Counted from the stretch's first letter, positions 43,088-51,584 are shown. The stretch: DNA of 64,000 nt from Parasphingopyxis marina (GCF_014237875.1 NZ_JACJVJ010000001.1:1042501-1106500), one strand, 5' to 3'. Numbers and translations: made by a program. The notes: generated from the sequence alone by a model not told the origin.

Positions 43088-45583
43088 TCATTCCTCCATC
43101 AGCTGGCGGCGCGCGAGTGCGGCGAAGGCGCCGTCCGCGGCCATGAGGTCTTCATAACTGCCCTGCTCGGCGATCTTTCCCTTTTCGAGCACGCAGATGC
43201 GGTCCGCATTGACGATCGTCGAGAGACGGTGGGCGATGGTGATCCGGGTTGCGTCCATATTGTCGAGCGTTTCCGCGACGAGCGCCTGGCTCTGATTGTC
43301 GAGCGCGCTGGTCGCCTCGTCGAAGAACAGGATTTTCGGTCGGGCGACGAGCGACCGGGCGATCAGGATGCGCTGGCGCTGGCCGCCCGAAAGCACGGCC
43401 GCACCCTCGGTGATCGGCGTGTGGATGCCCATCGGAAAGCTTTCGAGATCGCGCGCGAGCCCCGCCTGGGCGGCGGCGGCGAGGCATTGCTCGAGGCCCG
43501 CATCGTGCGAACCGCGGATGTTGTCGATGATCGAACCGGCGAAGAGCGAGCTCGACTGGAGGACGACGCCGGCCTGGGCGCGGAGCAGCGAGAGATCGAG
43601 GTCCGCAAGCTCCTTGCCGTCGTAATAGATCGAGCCCTGGCGCGGGGTTTCGAAGCCAAGCAGCAGCCGCAGCAGGGTCGATTTGCCCGATCCCGATGCG
43701 CCGACGACCGCGAAATGCGCGCCGGCGGGGATGTCGAGCGAAACGCCGGAGAGTATGGGAGGCAGGCTCTCGTCATAGCCGAAACTGATATCGCGCACTT
43801 CGATGGCGCCGCTGAGATCGCCCGGATCCTTGCGGCTGCGGGCGATTTCCGGTTCGGCGGTCAGGATCGGTAAGGCGCGGTCGATTTGCGGCTGGGCGGC
43901 ATAGAGTTCGATCAATTGCGCCGAGAGCGATACAAAGGCGCCCTGAAAGGAACCGAAAGCGACGAGGAAGGCGATAAAACTGCCGGGCGCCATCTCGCCT
44001 TGCGCGAAGGTCGCGACGCCGGCGAACAGGGCGACTTGCGTCAACACCTGCCAGCTGTCCGAAATCGCGCTCGAATAGCCGGTGATCACGCCGGCGCGAT
44101 ATTCGAGCACGCGCTCCTCGCCATAGGAAGCGGCCCAGCGCGACAGCGCGCGGCGTTCGGCGGCGGCGCTCCGCAATTTCGCGACCGCGCCGATCATCTC
44201 GTAGCCCTGTTCGGCCAGCCGCCCGTCGATGGCGAAAGCCTCGCGGATCAGCGGCATCTGCAGCAGGCGCGTCACCGCGACGATGCCGATATACACCGAA
44301 ACCAGCGCCAGGGAGATCAGCGCCAACCCGATCCCGTAATAGGCGAGCACCCCGAAATAGAAGATCGAGAGTATCGCGGAGAGCCCGGCGGAAAGCGCGA
44401 TGGAAAGGATCAGCGCGCGAATGCCGTCGATGCCGGCAATACGCTGGTTGAGATCGCCCGCGCTATATTCGCGGAAGAAGGAGGCGGGCAGGCGCAGCAC
44501 CCGGTCGAATATGCCGGTCGAAAGCCGCGCGCTCGTCTTTCCCTGGATACGGCTCGTCGCCATGCCGCGTAGCGTCGACAGCAGGTAGGTGATCAGGCCG
44601 GCAAAGAGCAGGGCGAGGCCGACCGCGACGAGCAAACCCGCATCGCCCGAGGGCGCGATATCGTTGAGCAGCCATCCGGTGGCGAGCGGCACGATCGCGC
44701 CGAGAATCGCCATCAGTGTCGCGGCAATGCCGATGGTCTTCAACTCGTCGCCATTGCGAGCGAGCACATGCCGGGCGAGCGACCAGAAGCCGGTAATGCC
44801 GTCGGGCAGCGGAGCGGATATGGCATAGCCGGTGCGGTCGAACCGCGTCGCGCCGGGATCGAGCGGCGCGCCCGAGGCAAGCCGGTAGCCGCCGCTTTTC
44901 CAGATGGCGGAAACGAGCGCGCCGCCTTCCCCCTCGCGCAGGACAAGCGGCCCCTGATCGTGGAGCTGCCATTTGCCGGTGAGCGTGAGCTTGCGCACCG
45001 AAAGCCCGTAGCGATGGGCGAGCCGGGGGGTGTCGGCAAAGCCGAAGGCCTTGTCCCCGGGCCGGGTATCGGGAACGGGCACCTTCAGCGCGCGCGCGCA
45101 ATCGCGCAGAATATCGGCGAGGCTTGGTGGCGGCGGTTCGTCCGTTCGCGATTCCGCATCGACGGTACGGAGCCGGGCCAGTGCCGCGGCGTCGCGTTCC
45201 GCGGCTTGCGCGTCGAGGGCGGAATAGAGCGCGGCGTTGAAGGCTTGCGGCGTGGCGCTTTCGCCCGGGACAGTGCCGATAATCTCCCGCCAGCGGGCGA
45301 AGAGCCGATTTTCCTTCCCTGTATCGAGCGGCGCTACGGTAAGCGCGCCGCGCGCAACGAGAAGGAAGACGGCGTCCTCCGGTGCCGCCGGGAAAACCGG
45401 ATCGCCGGCTTCGACGATGCCGAGAAAAGACTGGCGGGCAGGGGTTCTGAGAAAAAGTTCGGCGACGCCTTCGGCGATGAGGAAGGCGCGACCGTCGCGC
45501 GCGCATTCGATCGGCGGCCCGGCGGCAAATTCCTGCCTGTCATCGCCGGCTTCGGGGCCGAACAGGATCGCGCGGCCGGCCAT
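43088..45583 (-). CDS. NHLM-type peptide-export ABC transporter, permease/ATPase (no C39 domain)
   Basis: An 831-residue inner membrane protein. About 280 N-terminal residues form a cytoplasmic domain of unknown role. Then come about six membrane helices (ELKTIGIAATLMAILGAIVPLATGW onward) and an ATPase with Walker A GASGSGKST, signature LSGGQRQRI and Walker B ILFFDEATSAL. Size and layout match the second transporter (ABC2) of NHLM bacteriocin systems. It directly abuts ABC1, and the two probably form a heterodimer that moves leader peptides across the inner membrane. Confidence 0.9.
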   Translation of the reverse strand: MAGRAILFGPEAGDDRQEFAAGPPIECARDGRAFLIAEGVAELFLRTPARQSFLGIVEAGDPVFPAAPEDAVFLLVARGALTVAPLDTGKENRLFARWREIIGTVPGESATPQAFNAALYSALDAQAAERDAAALARLRTVDAESRTDEPPPPSLADILRDCARALKVPVPDTRPGDKAFGFADTPRLAHRYGLSVRKLTLTGKWQLHDQGPLVLREGEGGALVSAIWKSGGYRLASGAPLDPGATRFDRTGYAISAPLPDGITGFWSLARHVLARNGDELKTIGIAATLMAILGAIVPLATGWLLNDIAPSGDAGLLVAVGLALLFAGLITYLLSTLRGMATSRIQGKTSARLSTGIFDRVLRLPASFFREYSAGDLNQRIAGIDGIRALILSIALSAGLSAILSIFYFGVLAYYGIGLALISLALVSVYIGIVAVTRLLQMPLIREAFAIDGRLAEQGYEMIGAVAKLRSAAAERRALSRWAASYGEERVLEYRAGVITGYSSAISDSWQVLTQVALFAGVATFAQGEMAPGSFIAFLVAFGSFQGAFVSLSAQLIELYAAQPQIDRALPILTAEPEIARSRKDPGDLSGAIEVRDISFGYDESLPPILSGVSLDIPAGAHFAVVGASGSGKSTLLRLLLGFETPRQGSIYYDGKELADLDLSLLRAQAGVVLQSSSLFAGSIIDNIRGSHDAGLEQCLAAAAQAGLARDLESFPMGIHTPITEGAAVLSGGQRQRILIARSLVARPKILFFDEATSALDNQSQALVAETLDNMDATRITIAHRLSTIVNADRICVLEKGKIAEQGSYEDLMAADGAFAALARRQLMEE

Positions 45584-47719
45584 CTATGCCTCCACCAGCC
45601 GCGCATAGGCGCCGGTGCCGCCGAGGAGCGCGTCATGGGTGCCGCGTTCGGCGATTCTGCCCTGGTCGAGCATGATGATCTCGTCGCAGTCGCGGATCGT
45701 GGAGAGGCGGTGGGCGATAACGATGCAGGTGATTCCGCGCCGCCGGATCGCCTCCATCACATGATGTTCGGTGACGGGGTCGAGCGCGCTCGTCGCTTCG
45801 TCCAGGATCAGGATCGAGGGATTGGTGGCGAGCGCGCGGGCGATCTCCATCCGCTGGCGCTCGCCGCCCGAAATATTGGTCGCGCCCGGCGCGAGTTCGG
45901 CGTCATAGCCGCCGGGAAGAGCGAGGATGCGCTCGTGGATCGCGGCGTCCTTCGCGGCGGCGATGATATCCTCTTCGGGGATCGTCGCGTCCCAGAGCGT
46001 GAGGTTGTCGCGCACCGTGCCCGCGAACAACACGACCTCCTGCCGTACATAGGAAAGCCGCGCCGCAAGCACCGTGCGCGGCCATTCGCGGCGCGCCCGC
46101 CCGTCGATCAGCACGTCGCCCGATTGCAGTTCGACGAGCCCACCGATCATCTTGCCGACCGTCGACTTGCCCGATCCCGATGCGCCGACCAGCGCCACCC
46201 GCTGCCCCGGCGATACGTCTATCGTCAGCCCGTCGATCAGCGGCGGATCGAGCGGGTTATAGCCGAAGCTCGCGGCGTCGAGCTTCAGCGCCCCGCGCGG
46301 CACCGCGTCGATCGGTCGCGCGCCGCTTTCGTCGAACACCGGATCGGCCTTCTGGTCCAGCGTATCGTCGAGCCGACCCAGAAAGGTGCGCACTTGCTGC
46401 AGTTCAGCGCCGAACGAGGCAAGCGCCGTCACCGGCCCCGAAAAGCTCATCGCCAGCGCCTGGAAGGCGATGAGTTCGCCCAGGGTGAATGCTCCCCGCA
46501 TCACCAGATAGCCACCGCCCACCAGCGTCGTCAGCACGATCAGCGTGGAGATGAGCCCGGGCAGCGGGGCGGTCCAGGCGCGTACCGCAGCGGCCTCCTG
46601 CATGCCGTTCACCGCGGTCGCCTGCAATCCCGTCCAGCGCCCGAAGAGCATCGTTTCTCCGCCGCTCGCCTTGTAGGTCTCGATATCCTTCAGCCCCGCG
46701 ATCCGCGCGCCCATCATCTTGCCCTGGTCGATGGACACCTTGCGGTATTTCTCCGAGATTACCCGCGCGGTGTAGACCAGCACCAGCGCGTTGAGGCTGG
46801 TGAGCAGCAGGATGACGAGGGTCAGCGGGATACTGAAGAACAAGAGCACGATCAGGTAGAAAACGGCGAGCAGCAGGTTGATCGCCGCCTGGATCATCTG
46901 GCCGGAAAGCAGGCTCACCAGGCCTTCGTTGAGGCGCACCCGGTCCGCGATCTCGCCGGTAAAGCGTTGCTCGAAAAAGCCGATCGGCAGGCGCAGCATG
47001 TGATCGAGCAGCTGGTAGCCGGTCCGCCCGCGCATCACAGCGCCCAGCCGGGTCAGCGCGATTTCCTGCAGGCTGACCAGCCCGAAGCGCAGCAGGCCGG
47101 TTATCGTCATCCCGATCAGGAGCGGCCACAGCCAGCTGTCGAGCGAGCGGACGAGCACATAATCGACGAAGATCTGGTTGAAGAAGGGCAGGGCGATGCC
47201 GGGTACCACCAGCGCCAGGCTGGCGAGGAAGACGAACAGCAGGCCGAGCTTATAGTCTTCCATCCGGGCCGCCAGCGATTCCACGATAGAGGGCCGGCTG
47301 TCGCCGGTTTCGAACGCATCGGTCGGCACGAAGGAGAGGACCACCCCGGTAAAGCTGCGCGAGAATTCCTCCATCGGCTCGCTGCGATGGCCCGAGGCGG
47401 GGTCGTTGAGGAAGACCTTGCCGTCCTTCATTCCTTCGACGACCAGGAAATGGTTGAAATTGACGAAGGCGATCATCGGAAAGCCGATATCGGGCAGCGT
47501 TTCCGGTTCTGCCTTCAGCCCCTTGGCTTCCAGCCCGAAGCTGCGCGCGGCTTTCAGGATGTTGGAGGCCTTGGCGCCGTCGCGCGAAATGCCGCACATC
47601 CCGCGCAATTCCTCCAGAGGTACGAACCGGTCATAACCGCCGAGGATCATCGCCAGCGCGGCCGCCCCGCACTCCGCCGCCTCCATCTGGAGGACCGTGG
47701 GCGTGCGAAACACCGTCAC
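45584..47719 (-). CDS. Peptidase-containing ABC exporter (C39 domain), NHLM ABC1 type
   Basis: A 711-residue bifunctional exporter. The N-terminal C39 peptidase has its catalytic residues in place: Gln11 and Cys17 in VLQMEAAECGAAAL, His90 in FNHFLVVEG and Asp106 in NDPASG. A six-helix membrane domain follows, then an ATPase (GASGSGKST, NISGGERQRMEIA, LILDEATSAL). It should cut the ten double-glycine leaders of this locus and export the cores. Start is GTG overlapping the HlyD stop; the ABC2 gene follows immediately. Confidence 0.93.
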   Translation of the reverse strand: MTVFRTPTVLQMEAAECGAAALAMILGGYDRFVPLEELRGMCGISRDGAKASNILKAARSFGLEAKGLKAEPETLPDIGFPMIAFVNFNHFLVVEGMKDGKVFLNDPASGHRSEPMEEFSRSFTGVVLSFVPTDAFETGDSRPSIVESLAARMEDYKLGLLFVFLASLALVVPGIALPFFNQIFVDYVLVRSLDSWLWPLLIGMTITGLLRFGLVSLQEIALTRLGAVMRGRTGYQLLDHMLRLPIGFFEQRFTGEIADRVRLNEGLVSLLSGQMIQAAINLLLAVFYLIVLLFFSIPLTLVILLLTSLNALVLVYTARVISEKYRKVSIDQGKMMGARIAGLKDIETYKASGGETMLFGRWTGLQATAVNGMQEAAAVRAWTAPLPGLISTLIVLTTLVGGGYLVMRGAFTLGELIAFQALAMSFSGPVTALASFGAELQQVRTFLGRLDDTLDQKADPVFDESGARPIDAVPRGALKLDAASFGYNPLDPPLIDGLTIDVSPGQRVALVGASGSGKSTVGKMIGGLVELQSGDVLIDGRARREWPRTVLAARLSYVRQEVVLFAGTVRDNLTLWDATIPEEDIIAAAKDAAIHERILALPGGYDAELAPGATNISGGERQRMEIARALATNPSILILDEATSALDPVTEHHVMEAIRRRGITCIVIAHRLSTIRDCDEIIMLDQGRIAERGTHDALLGGTGAYARLVEA

Positions 47720-48990
47720 TCGGTCACGCGTTCGCCGCTGCCCGCAAGCCCGGGAAAGAGCACCGCGATGAACGGGCGGCGCTCCAGGATCACATTCGCT
47801 TCCAGCATCGTTCCGCGGGTGATCGCCCAGGCGGGGCCGTCCGAGGACGACCAGAGGAACTGGCCGCTCTGTTCCGCCCGGTGCAGCCGGACGCGAACCT
47901 CGATCGGCGCGCCCTCGACCGACAGCTCGTCGACCAGCCGGTCGTTCTGCAGCACCCGGCGCATCGCCTCGCGGCTCGCCGGGAAGACCGCGGTCGAAAC
48001 AACCTCGCCATGGATATGGCCGTATATCTCGCGCTCGGCGGTGGTCGGAATGATCTCGACCGTCATGCCGGGGGCGATGCGCTTGCCGGTCGCCGGCCGG
48101 GCATAGAGCACGGCCTCATAGCTGTCGGCGCTCTCGGCCCCGCTGTTCCGGCTGTCGATCGTCGCGACGGTTTCGCCGGCGGCGATCACATCGCCGGCAT
48201 TGGCCTGTATTTCGAGAACGTCGCCGCGCTGGGGCGCGCGCAGCAGCACCTCGTCATCGGTCTGGGCACGCAATTGCGCCAGTTCGCGGCGGCGCTGGGC
48301 GACCAGCTGGCTTTCGCCGAGCCGTTCCTCGCCGCGCTCGTTGCGGCGCTGGGCCGTCGTCACCCCCAGCTGCATCCGTTCCTGCTCCAGCCGGCGCAGC
48401 TCTGCGCGCAGCTCGTCGCGCGAAGCGATGATGCTCGCCAGCTCCTCCTCCGTCGCGGCATTCTGTTCGACGAGCCCGCGCATATTGGCGACGGTTTCGT
48501 CGCGCGTTTCCAGAAGGCGGCGGACTTCGGCGGTGCGGGACCGCAGCGAGGCGAGCATCGCGCGCTCGGCCGCGCTCAATCCCGCATCGCCCGTTCGATA
48601 GGTGCTTTCGGCGGCGGCAGCCTGCGCCATCGCATCGCGCAGGGCAGCCTCCGCCGCGCGAATTTCGCGTTCGCGGCTGCGGCGGGAGAGTCGCGCGACG
48701 ACATCGCCGGCCTCCACCGTATCGCCGGGGCTGACGAGAATTTCCTCGACCCGCCCTTCATATTGCGCGGAAACTTCGGCCAGTCCCTCCGCGCTGATCA
48801 GGATACCGCGCGCTTCCACCTGTACCGGCACCCGGGCAGTGAACCCCCAGACGAGCGCGAACAAAATGACGGCGCCAACAATGGCGAGGAATATCCAGTT
48901 GGCGGGGCGGACGAGCTGGAGCGGCTGGTCGAGCCGATCCGGGCTCGCCATGCTGTCGATCGCTTCCTGCCTGAAAATCTGTCTGGCCAT
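47716..48990 (-). CDS. HlyD-family periplasmic adaptor (NHLM secretion protein)
   Basis: A 424-residue membrane fusion protein. One N-terminal membrane helix around residues 30-52 (WIFLAIVGAVILFALVWGF), a lipoyl half (YEGRVEEILVSPGDTVEAGD), long coiled coils to about residue 240, the second lipoyl half (RGDVLEIQANAGDVIAAGE) and a C-terminal beta domain. It links the ABC exporters to the NodT/TolC-type channel at 52514. It overlaps ABC1 in a GTGA arrangement. Confidence 0.9.
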   Translation of the reverse strand: MARQIFRQEAIDSMASPDRLDQPLQLVRPANWIFLAIVGAVILFALVWGFTARVPVQVEARGILISAEGLAEVSAQYEGRVEEILVSPGDTVEAGDVVARLSRRSREREIRAAEAALRDAMAQAAAAESTYRTGDAGLSAAERAMLASLRSRTAEVRRLLETRDETVANMRGLVEQNAATEEELASIIASRDELRAELRRLEQERMQLGVTTAQRRNERGEERLGESQLVAQRRRELAQLRAQTDDEVLLRAPQRGDVLEIQANAGDVIAAGETVATIDSRNSGAESADSYEAVLYARPATGKRIAPGMTVEIIPTTAEREIYGHIHGEVVSTAVFPASREAMRRVLQNDRLVDELSVEGAPIEVRVRLHRAEQSGQFLWSSSDGPAWAITRGTMLEANVILERRPFIAVLFPGLAGSGERVTE

Positions 48991-49061
48991 GGCCCTGCGG
49001 CGACACCTCCCCCGGTCGGTGCGACCCGATCCCTGTTCAATATACGCCGAATTTCCGGGAG

Positions 49062-50156
49062 TCAGCTACGCCGGAGCACATTTGTCAAGCAATGGAGCCC
49101 GCCCAAATTTTCCGCGAGCTTCTGCGCCTCGCCGATCATTCGCACTTCGAAGCCGAAACCTTCCCAGATTTCGCGGTTCTGGCGGTCGGTGATTTCGAGC
49201 TCGGGCCAGTTGTCATGGCCATAGGCGGGAAGCCAGACGATGTCCGGTTCGCGCTGGACGAGCGCATTGTTGGAGGAAGCGTAATACCAGGTGCGCCGCC
49301 GCTTCTTGGGATCGTCCATATAGATCATCGGCAGCGGGTTGCGGGTGACGGCGAAACCCCGTGCTTCCAGATCTGCGGCGATGGCATTGAAGCGGTTCGC
49401 AAGGCAAAGCGGGTGCGGCGGCAGCCCAAGCATCTCTGCCGCCATCGCCGGATCGCCGACCAAAATCCGTTCGCCGCCGCCTGCGCCTTTTCCGGCAAGC
49501 GTCAGGAACATATCGATATGGAAAACCGGCTGCCGGGTGCCTTCTTTCGCGCGATAATGGAAAATCTCCCGCCATTCTTCCTCTCCGGCATGGGCGGTGC
49601 GGAAGGTTTCGGACGGGGCGTCGTCGGCCGAACCGATCGGCACGATTTCGCGGCGATCGCCCTCCAAATCGCGCAGCGCCGTTTCGAACAATGCCGCGCC
49701 GTCATCGCCAAGGGCCGTCAGCGTATCGACCCCGACGAAGAGATGGCTTTCCCCGACAAGGATGTTGCCGCCTTCGAAGGCGACCGGCGAGGGCGCGGAA
49801 GCGAGCTCCGTCTTTTCCGCCAGCGTGGCGGCGGCGCGGAGATCGTCGCGGCGTTCCAGTTCGGGTGTGGTGAGCAGCGCCGGCGCGCCATTGGCTGCCG
49901 CCGCGATTAGCGGATCGCGCGCCCAGGGCGTGATGCTGATGTCCGGAATTTCGACGATAGCGAGGCGGGCCGGGTCGCAGGGCCAGCGCGCGATATGCGG
50001 CTGCGCGCCGGGTTCGGCGGCGACGGTGATCGCCGCATCGGCAGGCAGGCTGGCCACCAGCGCGCCATAGATCGCTGCAAAATGCTCGGCTTCATATTCG
50101 GGGGCGAACAGCAGCAGGTGGCGGATCGGTCCGGCTGCACTGCATAATAGATGCAC
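49062..50156 (-). CDS. Peptidyl-arginine-deiminase/agmatine-deiminase-like enzyme
   Basis: A 364-residue deiminase of the guanidino-modifying superfamily. Substrate loop TPWARDPL near residue 77, EGGNILVG near 128, His213-Asp in VFHIDMF and the nucleophilic Cys356 in GGLHCLTNVLRR form a complete catalytic set. It has no signal peptide. It sits between precursor genes and HlyD in the same direction with gaps near 70 bases. That location suggests it converts arginine to citrulline in the precursor peptides before export, but it could be an unrelated agmatine deiminase. Start is GTG. Confidence 0.8.
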   Translation of the reverse strand: MHLLCSAAGPIRHLLLFAPEYEAEHFAAIYGALVASLPADAAITVAAEPGAQPHIARWPCDPARLAIVEIPDISITPWARDPLIAAAANGAPALLTTPELERRDDLRAAATLAEKTELASAPSPVAFEGGNILVGESHLFVGVDTLTALGDDGAALFETALRDLEGDRREIVPIGSADDAPSETFRTAHAGEEEWREIFHYRAKEGTRQPVFHIDMFLTLAGKGAGGGERILVGDPAMAAEMLGLPPHPLCLANRFNAIAADLEARGFAVTRNPLPMIYMDDPKKRRRTWYYASSNNALVQREPDIVWLPAYGHDNWPELEITDRQNREIWEGFGFEVRMIGEAQKLAENLGGLHCLTNVLRRS

Positions 50157-50228
50157 AAAAGCTTCCCGGCTGTCTCCGGAGTTTCAAGGCGTCGGTGTCG
50201 TTGTCGCCACCCGACGCCCCTAACCGGT

Positions 50229-50462
50229 CTATTTTTTCACAAAGACGATTTCCTCGGTCACCACGCTCTTGCCGGTTCCCGTGATGTTCGAACCTGTGGT
50301 GTGGCCCGAACTCAAAAACTCGTCGGCCGTGCCGTTCGCGCCACCGCCACTTACCTTGCTCGGCCAGGCATTCTCAAGGTTCCACTGCTTCACTTCGCCG
50401 CCAGTCACCTGATCGAGCTCCTTTTCGCCGAGCTCTTTGGCTTTCTTGTTTTTGGCCATCAT
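50229..50462 (-). CDS. Double-glycine precursor peptide P3 (tail-tube C-terminal-like core)
   Basis: A 77-residue precursor. Leader KAKELGEKELDQVTGG (type B) then a 55-residue core. The core EVKQWNLENAWPSKVSG recalls the W-N-x-x-N-A-W-P-x-K stretch of gp19-type phage and contractile-injection tube proteins, and its end SVVTEEIVFVKK resembles their VAIEEIVLAHE segment. Between these lies ADEFLSSGHTTGSNI, shared with P8. It has no Cys or Arg in the core. It is the last precursor before the deiminase. Confidence 0.85.
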   Translation of the reverse strand: MMAKNKKAKELGEKELDQVTGGEVKQWNLENAWPSKVSGGGANGTADEFLSSGHTTGSNITGTGKSVVTEEIVFVKK

Positions 50463-50539
50463 CTGTCTTTCTCACCTGGCCCGGGGCGGGATGCCTCGGG
50501 ATCGGGCTCTGCCGCCCGAATGGGACGGAAATCCGCCGC

Positions 50540-50553
50540 ATACCGGACGGTAT
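50540..50553. repeat. Inverted repeat ATACCG-GA-CGGTAT
   Basis: A perfect six-base inverted repeat just after the P4 stop, between P4 and P3. Could be a small RNA hairpin modulating the ratio of precursor mRNAs, or an operator. Confidence 0.35.
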
Positions 50554-50560
50554 CGGCTCG

Positions 50561-50800
50561 CTATTTGCGGATCTTCGTGCCCTTGGTCGCTCGCACGCCA
50601 AGCCTGTCGGTGGCGCGGATGCCGGCCCGGATTCCGACCTCGTCGGTGGTCAGTCGCGGCTTCACGCCCTCGATCTCGACCTTGAAGTTGTAGGCGCCGA
50701 ACAATTCTTCGGTGCCGCCGCCCTGTACTGAGTCCAGGTCTTTTTCCTCGAGCTCGACGGTGCCGGCCTTGGTCACTTTGTCGTCGGTTTTCTTGGTCAT
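50561..50800 (-). CDS. Double-glycine precursor peptide P4 (tail-tube N-terminal-like core, Arg repeats)
   Basis: A 79-residue precursor with type A leader VTKAGTVELEEKDLDSVQGG. The core GTEELFGAYNFKVEIEGV resembles the first strand of gp19-type tail tube proteins (about Y-N-F-x-V-E-I-D-G). The C-terminal part has an Arg repeat, EVGIRAGIRATDRLGVRATK, making it the most Arg-rich core and the best candidate substrate for the deiminase. No Cys. CGGAGA precedes the ATG. Confidence 0.85.
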   Translation of the reverse strand: MTKKTDDKVTKAGTVELEEKDLDSVQGGGTEELFGAYNFKVEIEGVKPRLTTDEVGIRAGIRATDRLGVRATKGTKIRK

Positions 50801-50837
50801 CGTGATTCTCCGTGAAGTTGGGGTTTGGTCCGAAGCC

Positions 50838-51014
50838 TTAATTCGTCTGATCGTCTGGGCTGGCGAACGTCTTGAGCTGGGTGTTGGTTTTCACCGTGGG
50901 GGTCGTAGATCGGGCCGCCTCTCGCGCCGCCTGTACGGCCGGCAGGAGAAGGGCGCCGCCCTTTACCTGATCGAGCTCCTGCTCACTTAATTCCTCTTTC
51001 TTCTGTTTCGCCAT
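50838..51014 (-). CDS. Double-glycine precursor peptide P5 (not in ORF track)
   Basis: A 58-residue precursor found by reading the minus strand between P4 and P6. Leader MAKQKKEELSEQELDQVKGG is type B. The core begins ALLLPAVQAAREAARSTT, which matches the 'LLLPAVQAAREAAR' segment of DUF1559-type pseudopilins of planctomycetes, and continues KTNTQLKTF. GGAAGGAA lies upstream of the ATG. A CRP-like palindrome sits about 65 bases before the start. No Cys. Confidence 0.85.
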   Translation of the reverse strand: MAKQKKEELSEQELDQVKGGALLLPAVQAAREAARSTTPTVKTNTQLKTFASPDDQTN

Positions 51015-51078
51015 GATAAAATTCCTTCCCCGATTCGTTGTCCTGTGAAGCGGTATCGGTGAAAACCCGGGGCGCCGC

Positions 51079-51094
51079 TGTGATCGCGATCACG
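51079..51094. promoter_or_regulatory. CRP-like palindrome TGTGATCGCGATCACG before P5
   Basis: A perfect GTGATCGCGATCAC palindrome matching TGTGA-N6-TCAC. It lies in the 99-base gap between P6 and P5, 65 bases before the P5 start. It could drive P5-P4-P3 and the genes beyond. Confidence 0.65.
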
Positions 51095-51113
51095 CGCTCG
51101 GGCTTTGCTGCCC

Positions 51114-51359
51114 TCAGTTCTTCTTACGCGCGCCACCTTTGCTCTGCTGGACATGGGTCAGCTCGTGCCCGTCCAGCGTAACCGCTTGATCGCTGCCATC
51201 CTGTTGCGGAAGGGGTGACGGGATGAAGGGCATCGGCGGACCGGGGATCTTCACCACTTCGCTAGCACCTGCCGAAACCTGATTGAGCGCGTTTTCGTCG
51301 AGCTCGACCGCGCCGGCCTTGGTCACCCGATCCTGCTTACCCTGCTTCATTTTCGTCAT
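51114..51359 (-). CDS. Double-glycine-type precursor peptide P6 (Gly-Ala site, HELTH motif)
   Basis: An 81-residue precursor with type A leader VTKAGAVELDENALNQVSAGA; the cut site is Gly-Ala, which C39 enzymes also accept. The core is proline-rich (KIPGPPMPFIPSPLPQQ) and ends VTLDGHELTHVQQSKGGARKK. HELTHVQQ-x-x-GG resembles the zinc-binding H-E-x-x-H segment of DUF4157 (eCIS core) proteins. The start at 51359 has GGAAGGA upstream; the tracked start adds 13 residues. No Cys. Confidence 0.83.
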   Translation of the reverse strand: MTKMKQGKQDRVTKAGAVELDENALNQVSAGASEVVKIPGPPMPFIPSPLPQQDGSDQAVTLDGHELTHVQQSKGGARKKN

Positions 51360-51422
51360 GTCCGGCTTCCTTCCGCAAACAGGGCGGCTCCTTCGCACCG
51401 GGCAAAGGGGCCGCCGATTGCC

Positions 51423-51584
51423 TTATTCGTCCTCGAAAACGCGCTCCATCTGCTTGGGCTCGGGCTTCTGGATGCCGCCGCGCAAGATGCCGAGGTCATC
51501 GCCCAGAAGGCCCTTGGTGCCCGCGCCCTGAACCTCGTCGAGATCCTTCTCGTTCAGCTCTTCGGTCCTTTTTTTCTCCGTCAT
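51423..51584 (-). CDS. Double-glycine-type precursor peptide P7 (Gly-Ala site)
   Basis: A 53-residue precursor, leader TEKKRTEELNEKDLDEVQGA (type B, Gly-Ala). The 32-residue acidic core GTKGLLGDDLGILRGGIQKP has no recognised resemblance; IQKP is shared with P8. The ATG at 51584 lies seven bases after AAGGGAG, better spaced than the ATG at 51590. No Cys. Confidence 0.78.
   Translation of the reverse strand: MTEKKRTEELNEKDLDEVQGAGTKGLLGDDLGILRGGIQKPEPKQMERVFEDE

Noticed and set aside
44768-48106. 1112-residue plus-strand ORF opposite the ABC exporters and HlyD
   Set aside because: It is an antisense shadow in GC-rich DNA: the translation is Arg/His/Gln-rich low-complexity sequence without family motifs, while the minus strand has complete C39/ABC/HlyD signatures.
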